This document shows positions 36,802-45,773 of a stretch of 64,000 nucleotides of DNA, in pieces. The notes under the pieces are model-generated. The model saw only the letters and a list, made by a program, of their open reading frames with translations. It had not been told where the DNA came from and searched no databases. This stretch comes from Candidatus Thiodiazotropha endolucinida (lineage in GTDB: Bacteria; Pseudomonadota; Gammaproteobacteria; Chromatiales; Chromatiaceae), in NCBI RefSeq assembly GCF_001715975.1, contig NZ_MARB01000004.1, positions 62,001-126,000 on the forward strand. Direction: 5' to 3'. Made by a program: the position numbers and the translations under genes. Each line of letters opens with the position of its first letter. Within the stretch, counting starts at the first letter, position 1.

Positions 36802-37323
36802 TTAATTGATCATTGCTTAATAAAAAATGCACTCCAGTCCCGCGCTTATGGTATTGCGCAAAAATAATACATGGTTTTTATTATCTAAGAAAATATAGCA
36901 ATATCGATTCAGAGTGCTATTTATCGAGACCACCACTGCTTCACAGTTGACTATTATTGGGCACAATCCATTATCCTTGGGTGTTAATCATTACGATCTG
37001 TCAGATCTGATCGACTTTATTGCACGCATTCTGTGCAAAGGGTAAATATTTTATGCGGTAAAGTTTCCCTGTCCGGCGTGATTGCTCAGGCGACTTTTTG
37101 CGACAGATCACATTTTTTAACAATTTTCAATATGACTCTCATACCCTTTGCAGAATTATATATGTTCGAAACCTGACTGATATGCAATGATATGTATGAA
37201 CAATGCAGAGTTGATATCGTTATTTCATAACTTATATTCAACCTCTTTTCTTGCGGTCTTCTTTGGCCCATAATCCACCACTGCGAAATCGTATTGATCG
37301 CAGCAGCTCAGGAGGAGAGGGAT
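36802..37323. other. Divergent intergenic region between the two EPS transcription units
   Basis: 522 bases between the VPLPA remnant and the initiating transferase. It probably carries plus-strand promoter elements (listed separately). No conserved open frame is seen; a 61-codon minus-strand frame near 37.1-37.27 kb has no ribosome binding site. The degraded 5' part of the exosortase substrate may once have extended here. Confidence 0.45.
37211..37238 (+). promoter_or_regulatory. Candidate promoter of the EPS transferase-cysC unit
   Basis: TTGATA (37211-37216), 16-nt spacer, TATATT (37233-37238). The predicted start lies about 80 nt before the transferase start codon. It is the best sigma-70-like match in the region but unverified. 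Confidence 0.35.
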
Positions 37324-38739
37324 TTGCTCGAGGTCAAACAAACTGATCGGTCACTGCTACAGCGCCGCAATAACCTGACCACTTCGCTTCAGGCCTTCCT
37401 CGACGGCCTGGCTGTCGTGATTTTAATTCTCACCCTGCCCCTCTTATTCCATGGCAAGTTGACCTCTCACTACATCATACTAACCCTGGCACTGCTGGGT
37501 AGCATGTCGGTGATTTATGACCGGATGAACATCTACCGTCATCATGGCACGATGACAAAAAAGGCCTTCAAGCTTTTGAAGGCATGGAGTAGCGCCTTTG
37601 CCTTCCTGCTCTTGTTGGCGTTTGTCACTAAATATACCGAAACCTACTCCAGGGCCGTAGTGCTGCTGCTCTTTGTATTAGGTTACCTCGCCCAGGTCAG
37701 CCTCCATTTCGGGTTCAGGTTGATACAACGGCACATGGTCTCGCAGGAGGCCAATACCAAAGCGTTGATCATTGGCAGCGGCGCACTTGCAAACCATTTG
37801 TACGACCGCATCAACAACAATCCGTGGATGCCTGAAGAGGTCGTCGGTGCGGTGTCCGCCACGGACTGCGACGATACAGCCGATCATTCAAGCAAGTCAG
37901 CCATGCCTGTTGTCGGCAGGTTGGAAGATATCAAGCGGATGATCAGAGTTTACGATATCCAGACCATCTATATCGCCGTATCGCTGGATAGTTCACCGAT
38001 GATCCAGCAGATCTATTTCGAGCTGTTGAATGAGAATGTCAACATTCACTGGGCGCCGAATATCTTTGCATTGAATCTGATCAACCATAGCGTAAAGGAG
38101 TTGGCAGGCATACCGATTCTAACCTTGTCGGAAACCCCATTGATCGGCTCGCACCTTCTAATTAAGGCGATCGAGGATCTGGTACTGGCGTTGTTGATCC
38201 TGATCCTAGCCAGCCCGATCATGTTGATCACCGCGATCCTGATAAAAGTTGAATCCCCCGGACCGATCTTTTTCAGGCAGGAACGCACCGGCTGGGATGG
38301 AAAGCAATTCAGGATCTGGAAATTCCGCAGCATGAGGTTGCATACCGAGAAGGATGGGATAGTGAAACAAGCCACCCGGGATGACCCCCGCATCACCCGC
38401 ATTGGCCGCTTCATACGCCGCACCAGTATCGATGAACTGCCTCAACTGTTTAACGTCTTGGCGGGTCAGATGTCGCTTGTCGGTCCCAGACCTCATGCAC
38501 TCCAGCACAATCTGGCATATTCAAAACGGATCGAGGCCTATCTGGCACGACACCGTATCAAGCCGGGGATTACCGGGTTGGCTCAGATTCGGGGTTTTCG
38601 AGGAGAGACCAAGGAACTTAAGCAGATGGAGAAACGGGTCAAATATGACCTGGAGTACATCAACAATTGGTCTTTGTGGCTTGATCTGTCTATTTTACTG
38701 AGGACTCCATTCAATCTCAAAAATGACAATGCCTACTGA
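37324..38739 (+). CDS. Undecaprenyl-phosphate glucose (hexose-1-P) phosphotransferase initiating EPS synthesis
   Basis: 471-aa polyprenyl glycosylphosphotransferase. Four or five N-terminal membrane helices are followed by a CoA-binding-like Rossmann segment (ALIIGSGALANHL). The C-terminal catalytic domain has FFRQERTGWDGKQFRIWKFR, SIDELPQLFNVL and KPGITGLAQIRGFRGE. It transfers sugar-1-phosphate to undecaprenyl phosphate, starting the repeat unit. I choose the TTG at 37324: AGGAGG ends 8 nt before it, whereas an upstream in-frame TTG has none. Transcribed opposite to the rest of the cluster, with cysC. Confidence 0.9.
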   Translation: MLEVKQTDRSLLQRRNNLTTSLQAFLDGLAVVILILTLPLLFHGKLTSHYIILTLALLGSMSVIYDRMNIYRHHGTMTKKAFKLLKAWSSAFAFLLLLAFVTKYTETYSRAVVLLLFVLGYLAQVSLHFGFRLIQRHMVSQEANTKALIIGSGALANHLYDRINNNPWMPEEVVGAVSATDCDDTADHSSKSAMPVVGRLEDIKRMIRVYDIQTIYIAVSLDSSPMIQQIYFELLNENVNIHWAPNIFALNLINHSVKELAGIPILTLSETPLIGSHLLIKAIEDLVLALLILILASPIMLITAILIKVESPGPIFFRQERTGWDGKQFRIWKFRSMRLHTEKDGIVKQATRDDPRITRIGRFIRRTSIDELPQLFNVLAGQMSLVGPRPHALQHNLAYSKRIEAYLARHRIKPGITGLAQIRGFRGETKELKQMEKRVKYDLEYINNWSLWLDLSILLRTPFNLKNDNAY

Positions 38740-38799
38740 ATCTGGTTTGACACGCTTGATGACAATCAATTTCAATTTAGTGAATTAAGGACTACCAAC

Positions 38800-39408
38800 A
38801 TGGATGATAATGTCTTTTGGCATCATGCTACCGTCACCCGTGAGCGACGGGAAAAGATGAACCTCCACAGGGCTAAACTGCTCTGGTTTACAGGCCTCTC
38901 CGGTGCCGGCAAATCCACTCTGGCGCATGCCCTTGAAGAGCGTCTTCATCAACGCGGTTGCCGGACTTATGTCTTTGACGGCGACAATGTGAGACACGGC
39001 CTCTGCAGAGACCTTGGTTTTGGCATTGAGGACCGCACGGAAAACATTCGGCGCATCGGCGAGATGTCGAAGCTGTTCGTGGACGCTGGTGTTATCGCAC
39101 TGACAGCCTTTATCTCACCCATACGTAGAGATAGGGAAAACGTGCGCCGGTTATTTCAGGCGGATGATTTCATCGAAGTCTATGTCAAGGCATCGATCGA
39201 GACCTGTGAGTCACGTGATGTGAAAGGACTCTACAAAAAAGCGCGCGCAGGTGAGATCCCCGACTTCACTGGCATCTCCTCACCTTATGAGATACCGGAG
39301 AAGCCGGAGATCGTCATTGATACGGAAAACAGGGAAATCGATGAGTGTGTCGATTCACTGCTGGTTTCGCTGGAATCTCTCGATGTGATTCCTACGATGG
39401 TCGTGTGA
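38800..39408 (+). CDS. cysC: Adenylylsulfate (APS) kinase
   Basis: Phosphorylates APS to PAPS, the universal sulfate donor. 202 aa. The P-loop GLSGAGKST is at 32-40, then [16 protein letters not shown] (59-74), [14 protein letters not shown] and the [20 protein letters not shown] lid. No ATP sulfurylase domain is fused and no reductive-assimilation genes (cysH, cysI) are adjacent. It sits with EPS genes and two sulfotransferases, so its likely job is supplying PAPS for polymer sulfation. Confidence 0.93.
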   Translation: MDDNVFWHHATVTRERREKMNLHRAKLLWFTGLSGAGKSTLAHALEERLHQRGCRTYVFDGDNVRHGLCRDLGFGIEDRTENIRRIGEMSKLFVDAGVIALTAFISPIRRDRENVRRLFQADDFIEVYVKASIETCESRDVKGLYKKARAGEIPDFTGISSPYEIPEKPEIVIDTENREIDECVDSLLVSLESLDVIPTMVV

Positions 39409-39427
39409 TTGAAGAAAGCCATTTATT

Positions 39428-39482
39428 CCTACGCTGAAGCGTGGGAACGTATTGAGCCGGCGTGCGGGAGCGAGGTGTAAAC
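39428..39482. repeat. REP-like palindromic repeat, copy 1
   Basis: CCTACGC TGAA GCGTGGG forms a 7-bp hairpin (39428-39445), followed by AACG and a second part containing GTGCGGGAGCGAGG. Both parts recur in inverted order at 50.74-50.83 kb, so this is a dispersed REP/BIME-type element. It may also terminate cysC. Confidence 0.55.
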
Positions 39483-39489
39483 GCCTGCC

Positions 39490-41907
39490 CTATTCACCGC
39501 CTTCGCGTAATACGATTTCTACCCGCCTGTTGCCGAACCGTTTATCCAGCTCTTCATGTTCATCTGTCGTCGATTTCGGTACTGGGCCCCTGCCTTCGAC
39601 CTGAATACGCTCTGAGCTGATACCCCTTTCCGTGAAGTAGTTGGATACGGCACTTGCTCGCTCTACCGACAGGTTCATGTTGTAGATGGGATCGCCGCTT
39701 GCATCCGTATAGCCGGTAATGGTCATTGTGGACGTCTTATTGAGGGAGAGGACGATATAGAGGTCATTCAACATATCCTTAAACTGATCGGGTATGTATG
39801 GATTATCGAATTCGAAGTAGATCTGAAACCTCCGAGTAGTGGGTATAGTGTCTACTATTTCCTTTGTGCCTTCACCGATTTCAATTTTCTGGTATCTCGA
39901 CTGGGTTGCAATATAGTCTTTGCTGGCCCTTTCAACGGGATCCGCCGCCACGATTGTCGACTCTATGTTTTCCAAGGATGGGCTCGTTTCAACATCACTC
40001 TCAACATCTGATATCGGTTCTGTTTGACCCGTATCCGCATCAACGATTGCAAGATCTAGCTCTGCACTGGTTTCGACTTTCTCCGGCACTGTTTCGATGG
40101 CATCGGGTTCTGCCGAAGTCTCGATACCGGAATCTGCATCGACCTGAAAAGACTTGCTTTCAGCTGTATCAGGTATCTGCTGCTCATTCCCAGCAGAGGG
40201 CAGATCTTTCTCACGCCCATCTTCTGCCGGGTTAATCATCGACTGCAGCTTGTCGACTGTCCCATTCCAGGCCTGTTCAATGCGCTCAGGTTTGATGACA
40301 AACAGTGCTAAAAAGAAGAAGCCTGCCAACACAAGAAAGAATATATTGCGCAACGATTTACCAAAGGTACCGGTAAACAGATCATCAACCTCAAGCGTCT
40401 CAGCCGTATTGATCAATCCCCCCTTTTCATCAATTTCGTGTTTACGTCTTTCTGCCTGCATGGATGGCAGATTGAGGATATCCTCTGGGTTGGTTTCAGT
40501 GTTCTCTACAGACGCATCTTCAACTTTGATATCGCCCTCTTTGAGTAACTTCGATGTCAACGCATCCATATCAGACTCATTGACGTAAGCCTTTGCGGAG
40601 GTTACGGATGCTTGCTCTGTGATTATCGGTTGGACAAGACTTTCTGCTTCATCATTTGAGAGCGCTACATCAGACTCATCTGAAGATAGTTTCTCCTTTT
40701 CGGATGAGAAGTCAGAGTCGACCAGATCCTCTCCATAGGGATAGAATTCCGATATATGCTCTGCATCCTCTGTTTCTGTCACGGAATCTTTGACCTCCTC
40801 TGTCTCCGATTCGATACTCGACTCGACGCCTGCTTCCAGCTTGGATTCAGATTCATCTACCGTCTCTACCACTGACTCTGGCGCTGCATCAGGCTCAGTC
40901 ACCAGCCTGGCCTCATTCTCCTCCAACAAGCCAGTATCGGGCTCGGTAATGACAGCACTCTCACTATCAACAGTCTGCGGACGCTCAATACTCTCTATCT
41001 CTGAGTCAGGTTCGGATGGCTCTGACCGAGGGCTTTCCAGCTGGCCATATTTATTCTTGAATGTGGTAAAGGAGTCACCACTCTGAATGGACAGACGCTC
41101 CTCATCAAACAACTCTCTGGCGACAATCCATACATCATCTTCTGTCAACTCATGCTTCTCCTCCAATGCGCCGTAGAGGAGTAATCGACTGACAATGTGA
41201 TTGATCTTTCTCGGTATGCCATCAGACAAATAGTGTATGAGCGGAAAAATCGCCTCATCGAACGCTGGATCCTGATTCCAACCGACAATACCGAGCCTAT
41301 GTTCGATATAGCCCTCTGTCTGTTGCAGATCCATGGTTTCGATTTGACAGCTAGCAATCATCCGCTGACGAATCTGCTCCATTTCCGGGCTCAGAATAAG
41401 CGACCGAAGATCATCCTGACCGATGAGAAATATCTGGAAGAGCGGGTGACTCCCGGTTTGAAGATTGGAGAGCAGACGAAGCTCTTCAAGACCATTCAGG
41501 GTAAGATTCTGAGCCTCGTCAATGACGATGACGGCCCGCCGGCCTGCCTGGTACTCTTTGGTGACAAAATCCTCGATACTCGTCAACAGCGTGGCCTTAT
41601 TAAAGCTTTCAGCAGGTAACCCATACTCCAAGGCCACCTTTCGCAGCAGTTCTTCAGCTTGTAATTGATTGGTAACCAGGTTGATTGCCAGAACTTTCGA
41701 TTTGTCGACTTCCGACAAAATGTCGCGAATCAGAGTTGTCTTGCCTGAACCCGGCCTGCCGGTGACCATGATGAAACCTTCACCCTGCTCCAAGGCATAT
41801 ACCAGATAGGACCACGCCTTCAGGTAGTTTTTATGTGCAAACCTGAACCGCTCATCGGCACTCAACCGGAATGGATTTGCGTCTAATTTGTAATACGATT
41901 CAAACAT
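39490..41907 (-). CDS. ExeA-like AAA ATPase fused to a periplasmic OmpA-like domain
   Basis: 805 aa. Residues 1-270 are an ExeA-type ATPase: start MFESYYKLDANPFRLSADER, Walker A GRPGSGKTT (50-58), Walker B VIVIDEAQN (Asp130), then LIGQDDLR and DGIPRKINHIVSR. Residues 285-510 are a very acidic, Ser/Glu/Asp-rich linker. A single membrane helix is at about 521-538. After another acidic linker, residues 690-805 form an OmpA/MotB peptidoglycan-binding domain (TGYTDASGDPIYNMNLSVER, VEGRG, NRRVEIVL). It converges with cysC and is the right border of the EPS locus. ATPase in the cytoplasm and peptidoglycan binding in the periplasm is the inferred topology. Confidence 0.85.
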   Translation of the reverse strand: MFESYYKLDANPFRLSADERFRFAHKNYLKAWSYLVYALEQGEGFIMVTGRPGSGKTTLIRDILSEVDKSKVLAINLVTNQLQAEELLRKVALEYGLPAESFNKATLLTSIEDFVTKEYQAGRRAVIVIDEAQNLTLNGLEELRLLSNLQTGSHPLFQIFLIGQDDLRSLILSPEMEQIRQRMIASCQIETMDLQQTEGYIEHRLGIVGWNQDPAFDEAIFPLIHYLSDGIPRKINHIVSRLLLYGALEEKHELTEDDVWIVARELFDEERLSIQSGDSFTTFKNKYGQLESPRSEPSEPDSEIESIERPQTVDSESAVITEPDTGLLEENEARLVTEPDAAPESVVETVDESESKLEAGVESSIESETEEVKDSVTETEDAEHISEFYPYGEDLVDSDFSSEKEKLSSDESDVALSNDEAESLVQPIITEQASVTSAKAYVNESDMDALTSKLLKEGDIKVEDASVENTETNPEDILNLPSMQAERRKHEIDEKGGLINTAETLEVDDLFTGTFGKSLRNIFFLVLAGFFFLALFVIKPERIEQAWNGTVDKLQSMINPAEDGREKDLPSAGNEQQIPDTAESKSFQVDADSGIETSAEPDAIETVPEKVETSAELDLAIVDADTGQTEPISDVESDVETSPSLENIESTIVAADPVERASKDYIATQSRYQKIEIGEGTKEIVDTIPTTRRFQIYFEFDNPYIPDQFKDMLNDLYIVLSLNKTSTMTITGYTDASGDPIYNMNLSVERASAVSNYFTERGISSERIQVEGRGPVPKSTTDEHEELDKRFGNRRVEIVLREGGE

Positions 41908-42190
41908 TTAGTAGCTATGTTCAATTTACAACATGATCGCAAAGGAGAAAGTTGCTGATATTCAGCATACACTCATGTTTTAGTTTATAACCGACCTGTC
42001 CGCTTATCCTGATTGGTGAAAAACCGCCGCAGTATATCACTACAAACCATAGCCTCTGGAGATGGCCCAATATACCATCATGGACAAGTATCGACATGGA
42101 AGCATATGGCAATACCACTGCTCTCTTCAGTATACGATTGAATCGTTAGACGGTAATTCCGGACGCCGCAATCTTGATAAATATAGGCGT

Positions 42191-43135
42191 TCAAAGGGAT
42201 TTCAATTCGACTCGTGAGAGTCCAGGCGCACTCCCCCGACAAGCCAGGTAGGAGTGGCAACGGTCAATAAATGCACTGGTGCTTTTCGGCATAGAAACTC
42301 TGGCCCTGGCGATGTGGGTAATGAGATCCACCCCATCCTTGATCAGCCGATGGCCCTCATCTGCTTCCCAACAGGCCAGACAAGAATCATTGTTTCTCTC
42401 TAACGGCCCGATTTGCATGAGTTTTTCACCGGCGACCGCAAATCTGGGCCAGACATCGAATATTATTGGGTCGGTGCGCAGGGTTTCGCACTTGAGTTTT
42501 GCCGCCCCTGCAAATTGTCGTGTGGACTCTCCAACACCCTTGAAGAAATGACTATCCTGGAATGCCTCGATCATCGCCTCCGAGATATTGTCGATATCGT
42601 GCATGGATTGCGCAATCTTTATATACCGACTTTCATAGAACGATTCTATAGGAATTGTGAATGCGCGGAAGGGTTCCCCCCAAAGCTCATCAATGCCCTC
42701 ATCGCCGCTGCGATGCTTAACTAGATTGCCAAGCTCCAGTGCCTCCAGCAGATACTGACCACACTCATGCAGCATTTCCCTGCCTCTACCACTCTTTATA
42801 TTCTCATCCTTCAGTTTTACCAAGTCTCTGAATATATCCGTGCCGCGATTGAACAGAGCTCCGGCCAACATAGCACCCTTCACACGTTTTAGATCCGGGT
42901 CATCCTCCTCTTCATATGCCTTTCTGGCCTCTTCCAGCCTGTCACCGGGCATGTTGATACCGTGCTCGACATGGTTGAATAATCGACGGGTAAGCGCCTC
43001 GATTAAGTGCTTTTTGGTCTCCAGATTATTTTCCATCGGCACGTAGTGCTTTATCCAGTATCCGTCATAGAAGATACAGGTCTTGCCGTCGATATTCCGG
43101 ATTGTGCCGTTGGGTGTGTTGTCTGGATTGTGCAT
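42191..43135 (-). CDS. Unrecognised 314-aa protein
   Basis: Soluble, Glu/Asp/Lys-rich and mainly helical; no signal peptide or membrane segment. The N-terminus NIDGKTCIFYDGYWIKHYVP looks like a short beta-hairpin resembling small SH3-like modules. A helical region follows (about 40-230), then NNDSCLACWEADEGHRLI (a lone CxxC) and a Cys/His-containing tail. AGGA stands 7 nt before the ATG at 43135. Codon use looks native. It follows the OmpA-fused ATPase on the same strand after 283 nt. No family assignment is offered. Confidence 0.7.
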   Translation of the reverse strand: MHNPDNTPNGTIRNIDGKTCIFYDGYWIKHYVPMENNLETKKHLIEALTRRLFNHVEHGINMPGDRLEEARKAYEEEDDPDLKRVKGAMLAGALFNRGTDIFRDLVKLKDENIKSGRGREMLHECGQYLLEALELGNLVKHRSGDEGIDELWGEPFRAFTIPIESFYESRYIKIAQSMHDIDNISEAMIEAFQDSHFFKGVGESTRQFAGAAKLKCETLRTDPIIFDVWPRFAVAGEKLMQIGPLERNNDSCLACWEADEGHRLIKDGVDLITHIARARVSMPKSTSAFIDRCHSYLACRGSAPGLSRVELKSL

Positions 43136-43610
43136 TAATACGTCCTAGCGCCTGATAAGACTAACCCAGTCGGCCCTGCTGGTAATAATTTTTACATCCT
43201 GTAAAGCAGTATGTGCGATGTGCAGTGGCGATATATGAGCGAATGGCAATGCCGCTGGACGGTAGATCAGCCCCGACCCTGCGGGTTATGCCTGAAATGA
43301 TATCTGTCCGCATTGCTAGCCGTTCATCCGGAATCACCCAACTACTCTCCTCACGCCTTGTTTGGCGCTATTTCAGTTGCAACAGAGCCACTTGGATCAG
43401 TGTTAACAGACCCAAACATCATCTCTGAGAAATTTTGACCCTATATACATAGTTTTGTCACATAGAATATGGCTGTAGGGGGATAAATATTGTCCTAGCA
43501 GTTATTTCTGAAAAGTCCAATTTTTTCCCGCTGGCCGGGATGAATCAAAACCACTCGCCAGACACAAAAATGTATAATCTCAGCTATTTATCACCCGCTG
43601 GTGTTCAGGA
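43136..43610. other. Intergenic stretch without recognised genes
   Basis: 475 bases between two unrecognised minus-strand genes. I checked both strands. A 71-codon plus-strand frame at 43.2-43.4 kb has no binding site, and the minus strand has several short frames with stops. Nothing supports a gene, tRNA or mobile element. Confidence 0.45.
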
Positions 43611-43946
43611 TCAGATCACTTCCAGCTGCCTCACCAGTGAAGCCAACTCCTCGTCTTCCTCCAGGGCGCCTTCCCAGAATGTATAGACAACCTGCTGCTC
43701 ACCTTCGCCGACGACCAGCTTTGCCTGAAACGCCTGTCCATCACCCGGTTTTGGGTGCTCATTGAATGACCTAAGGGATTTAACCGCATGCTGAAGCTCA
43801 GATTCCTGATGTGTGGTAAGTTTTCCTAATCGGGGCTTCTGTGTCGCATAAGTACCTGTATGGACTGTATAATTTCCATCTCCATCAATTTCTATACGAA
43901 ATGAGTACTCTTCTTCGCCTGTGACTTGGTAGTTAATCGGAATCAT
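43611..43946 (-). CDS. Small uncharacterised beta-rich protein (111 aa)
   Basis: Soluble acidic protein with an alternating beta pattern: YQVTGEEEYSFRIEIDGDG, a helix ESELQHAVKSLRSFNEH, two strands (FQAKLVV, QQVVYTFW), then a C-terminal helix ELASLVRQLEVI. AGGAG stands 6 nt before the ATG at 43946, so expression is likely. The strand-helix-strand-strand-helix order is reminiscent of small protease-inhibitor-like proteins of the emfourin type, but no signature residue proves this. Confidence 0.65.
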   Translation of the reverse strand: MIPINYQVTGEEEYSFRIEIDGDGNYTVHTGTYATQKPRLGKLTTHQESELQHAVKSLRSFNEHPKPGDGQAFQAKLVVGEGEQQVVYTFWEGALEEDEELASLVRQLEVI

Positions 43947-44116
43947 GCCAAACTCCTGAAGATGGTCTGTCGTCTATGATAAATTTTGCGCCTATATGCC
44001 TCATATTGAAAGGTTTAAACCCAATTTTTGTCGATCTTTCAGTTGAGCTGCATCAGAGACTGATCATCATTCCGATTGTGACCGACATATCCCATTAATA
44101 ATTGTTGAGAGAGACC

Positions 44117-44830
44117 ATGACAGATAAATCCGTTGCTATCGTGACTGGTGCCAACCGCGGGCTTGGATTGGAGACCAGCCGTCAATTGGCCAGGCTTGGT
44201 CACCATGTCCTTATGACCAGCCGAAATGAGGTCGATGGACAGGCCGCTCAACAGATGCTGTTAAATGAAGGTCTGGATGTCTCCTACCACCCGTTGGATG
44301 TTCGCAGTGAAGCCTCTGTACTGGCTGTGGTGCAACATTTCCGGCAACATCACAAACGACTGCAAATCTTGGTCAATAACGCAGGTATATTTCCCGACCC
44401 TTCCCCAGAGGATTCAGCAAGCAGTATATTCAATGCCGAAATCGAGAACGTTCTCAACGGCTTCGATACGAATACGCTTGGTCCGTTACGGCTTTGCCAG
44501 GCACTCATCCCGCTTATGGATGGAGAAGGGTGTGTGGTCAATGTCTCATCCGGCATGGGGCAACTCAGTGAAATGGGGGGGTGCTGTCCATCCTATCGGT
44601 TATCGAAGACAGCGCTCAATGCATTGACCCGGATTTTCTCCGAGGAACTGAAGCAGACGCAGATAAAAATCAATTCCATATGACCCGGTTGGGTGCGGAC
44701 AGATATGGGAGGAAAAGAGGCAACCCTGTCTATTCCTGAAGGCGTGGAAGGTATAATCTGGGCGGCCACTTTAGCGGATGACGGGCCGAGTGGAGGTTTT
44801 TTCCGGTTTGGTAAACCCATTGAATGGTAG
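44117..44830 (+). pseudogene. Short-chain dehydrogenase/reductase with an in-frame TGA at the usual Cys position
   Basis: Classical SDR related to carbonyl reductases. The N-terminal VTGANRGLGLETSRQL is the NADPH-binding motif, NNAGIFPD follows, and the active site SSGMGQLSE with downstream YRLSKTALNAL (YxxxK) is intact. At codon 189 (44681-44683) the frame reads TGA where relatives have the V/I-C-P-G-W-V motif. It then continues in the same frame for 48 codons ([13 protein letters not shown] through [12 protein letters not shown]) to TAG at 44828. The start is the ATG at 44117 with GAGAG upstream. Nonsense mutation is the simple reading; selenocysteine recoding is the alternative. Confidence 0.75.
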
Positions 44831-44864
44831 ACCGACTGTTACCTGGTGCGGCGGCGACCATGTC

Positions 44865-45539
44865 TCAATTGCGGTGTGACTCCAATTCATCGACCCGTGC
44901 CCTGAGATTTTCGATCTCTCTGCGCATCTCATTCAGTACCGCTTCGAGCTGCTCGATTCGAGCTGCTTGATCTGCCTCCTGCCCCCTTTCCATGCGATCC
45001 GGTTCGTTCGATTCACTATCTTCCTCCACATCGCCGCAAAACAGATGTGCATAGCGCGATTCGCGTCTGCCGGGTTCACGCGCAAGACGTACCACAAAAG
45101 GCCCATCCGCACGTTGCATCAATCCGTTCAGTACCGACTCTACCTCTTGTACGTCGGAGAATTGACACAATCGATTGGTACGGCTGCGTAACTCGCCAGG
45201 TGTCTGCGGGCCCCTCAGCAATAACACACAGATAAGCCCCAACTCCTGGGTTGAGAATTCAAGCGCGCCAAAACCGGTGTTGCAAAATCGATGTTGATAT
45301 TTAGCCACGCGACTGCCAAACCCGGTTCGATCGCTGACAAGATGCTTTTTCTTCAACTCATCGAGCAGACTCTGAACCTCTAACTCTTGCAACTGCAGCA
45401 CGGGATCACGACTACTTTTCTGGTTGCAGGCATTGGTGAGAGCCGCAAGAGAGAGTGGATACTGGTCAGGCGTGGTGACCTCTTTTTCAAGCAGGCAACC
45501 CACTACCCGCGCCTCTAAAGGTGTGATCTCTACTTTCAT
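44865..45539 (-). CDS. yceH: YceH family protein (UPF0502/DUF480)
   Basis: 224-aa cytosolic protein made of two winged-helix domains; function unknown. The family start is [40 protein letters not shown], clearly recognisable as Yce[27 protein letters not shown] begins the second winged helix, and a C-terminal coiled coil ([25 protein letters not shown]) closes the protein. It converges with the SDR pseudogene. Confidence 0.92.
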   Translation of the reverse strand: MKVEITPLEARVVGCLLEKEVTTPDQYPLSLAALTNACNQKSSRDPVLQLQELEVQSLLDELKKKHLVSDRTGFGSRVAKYQHRFCNTGFGALEFSTQELGLICVLLLRGPQTPGELRSRTNRLCQFSDVQEVESVLNGLMQRADGPFVVRLAREPGRRESRYAHLFCGDVEEDSESNEPDRMERGQEADQAARIEQLEAVLNEMRREIENLRARVDELESHRN

Positions 45540-45773
45540 TTTGCCGTTATTCGGATATGTGATCGAATTTATGCTTTTTTAAATGGATTCAGGGCGACCG
45601 TTCGATTGAACGAATCATGTCATGAATTTCAATTCTGCAAAAGTCTTTACCTTACTGACAAGTATGAATTTCATTTACAAGCCGAATGTAACTGCACATT
45701 GCTTCGTATCATCGAACGTGTTGCACCATATTGTTACAATTCCAACAATGAAGGATCGCCTATTCATAAACCT

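Noticed and set aside
43611-43946. Firm assignment of the 111-aa protein as an emfourin-type protease inhibitor
   Set aside because: Only the order of predicted strands and helices agrees; no diagnostic residue and no adjacent protealysin-like protease.
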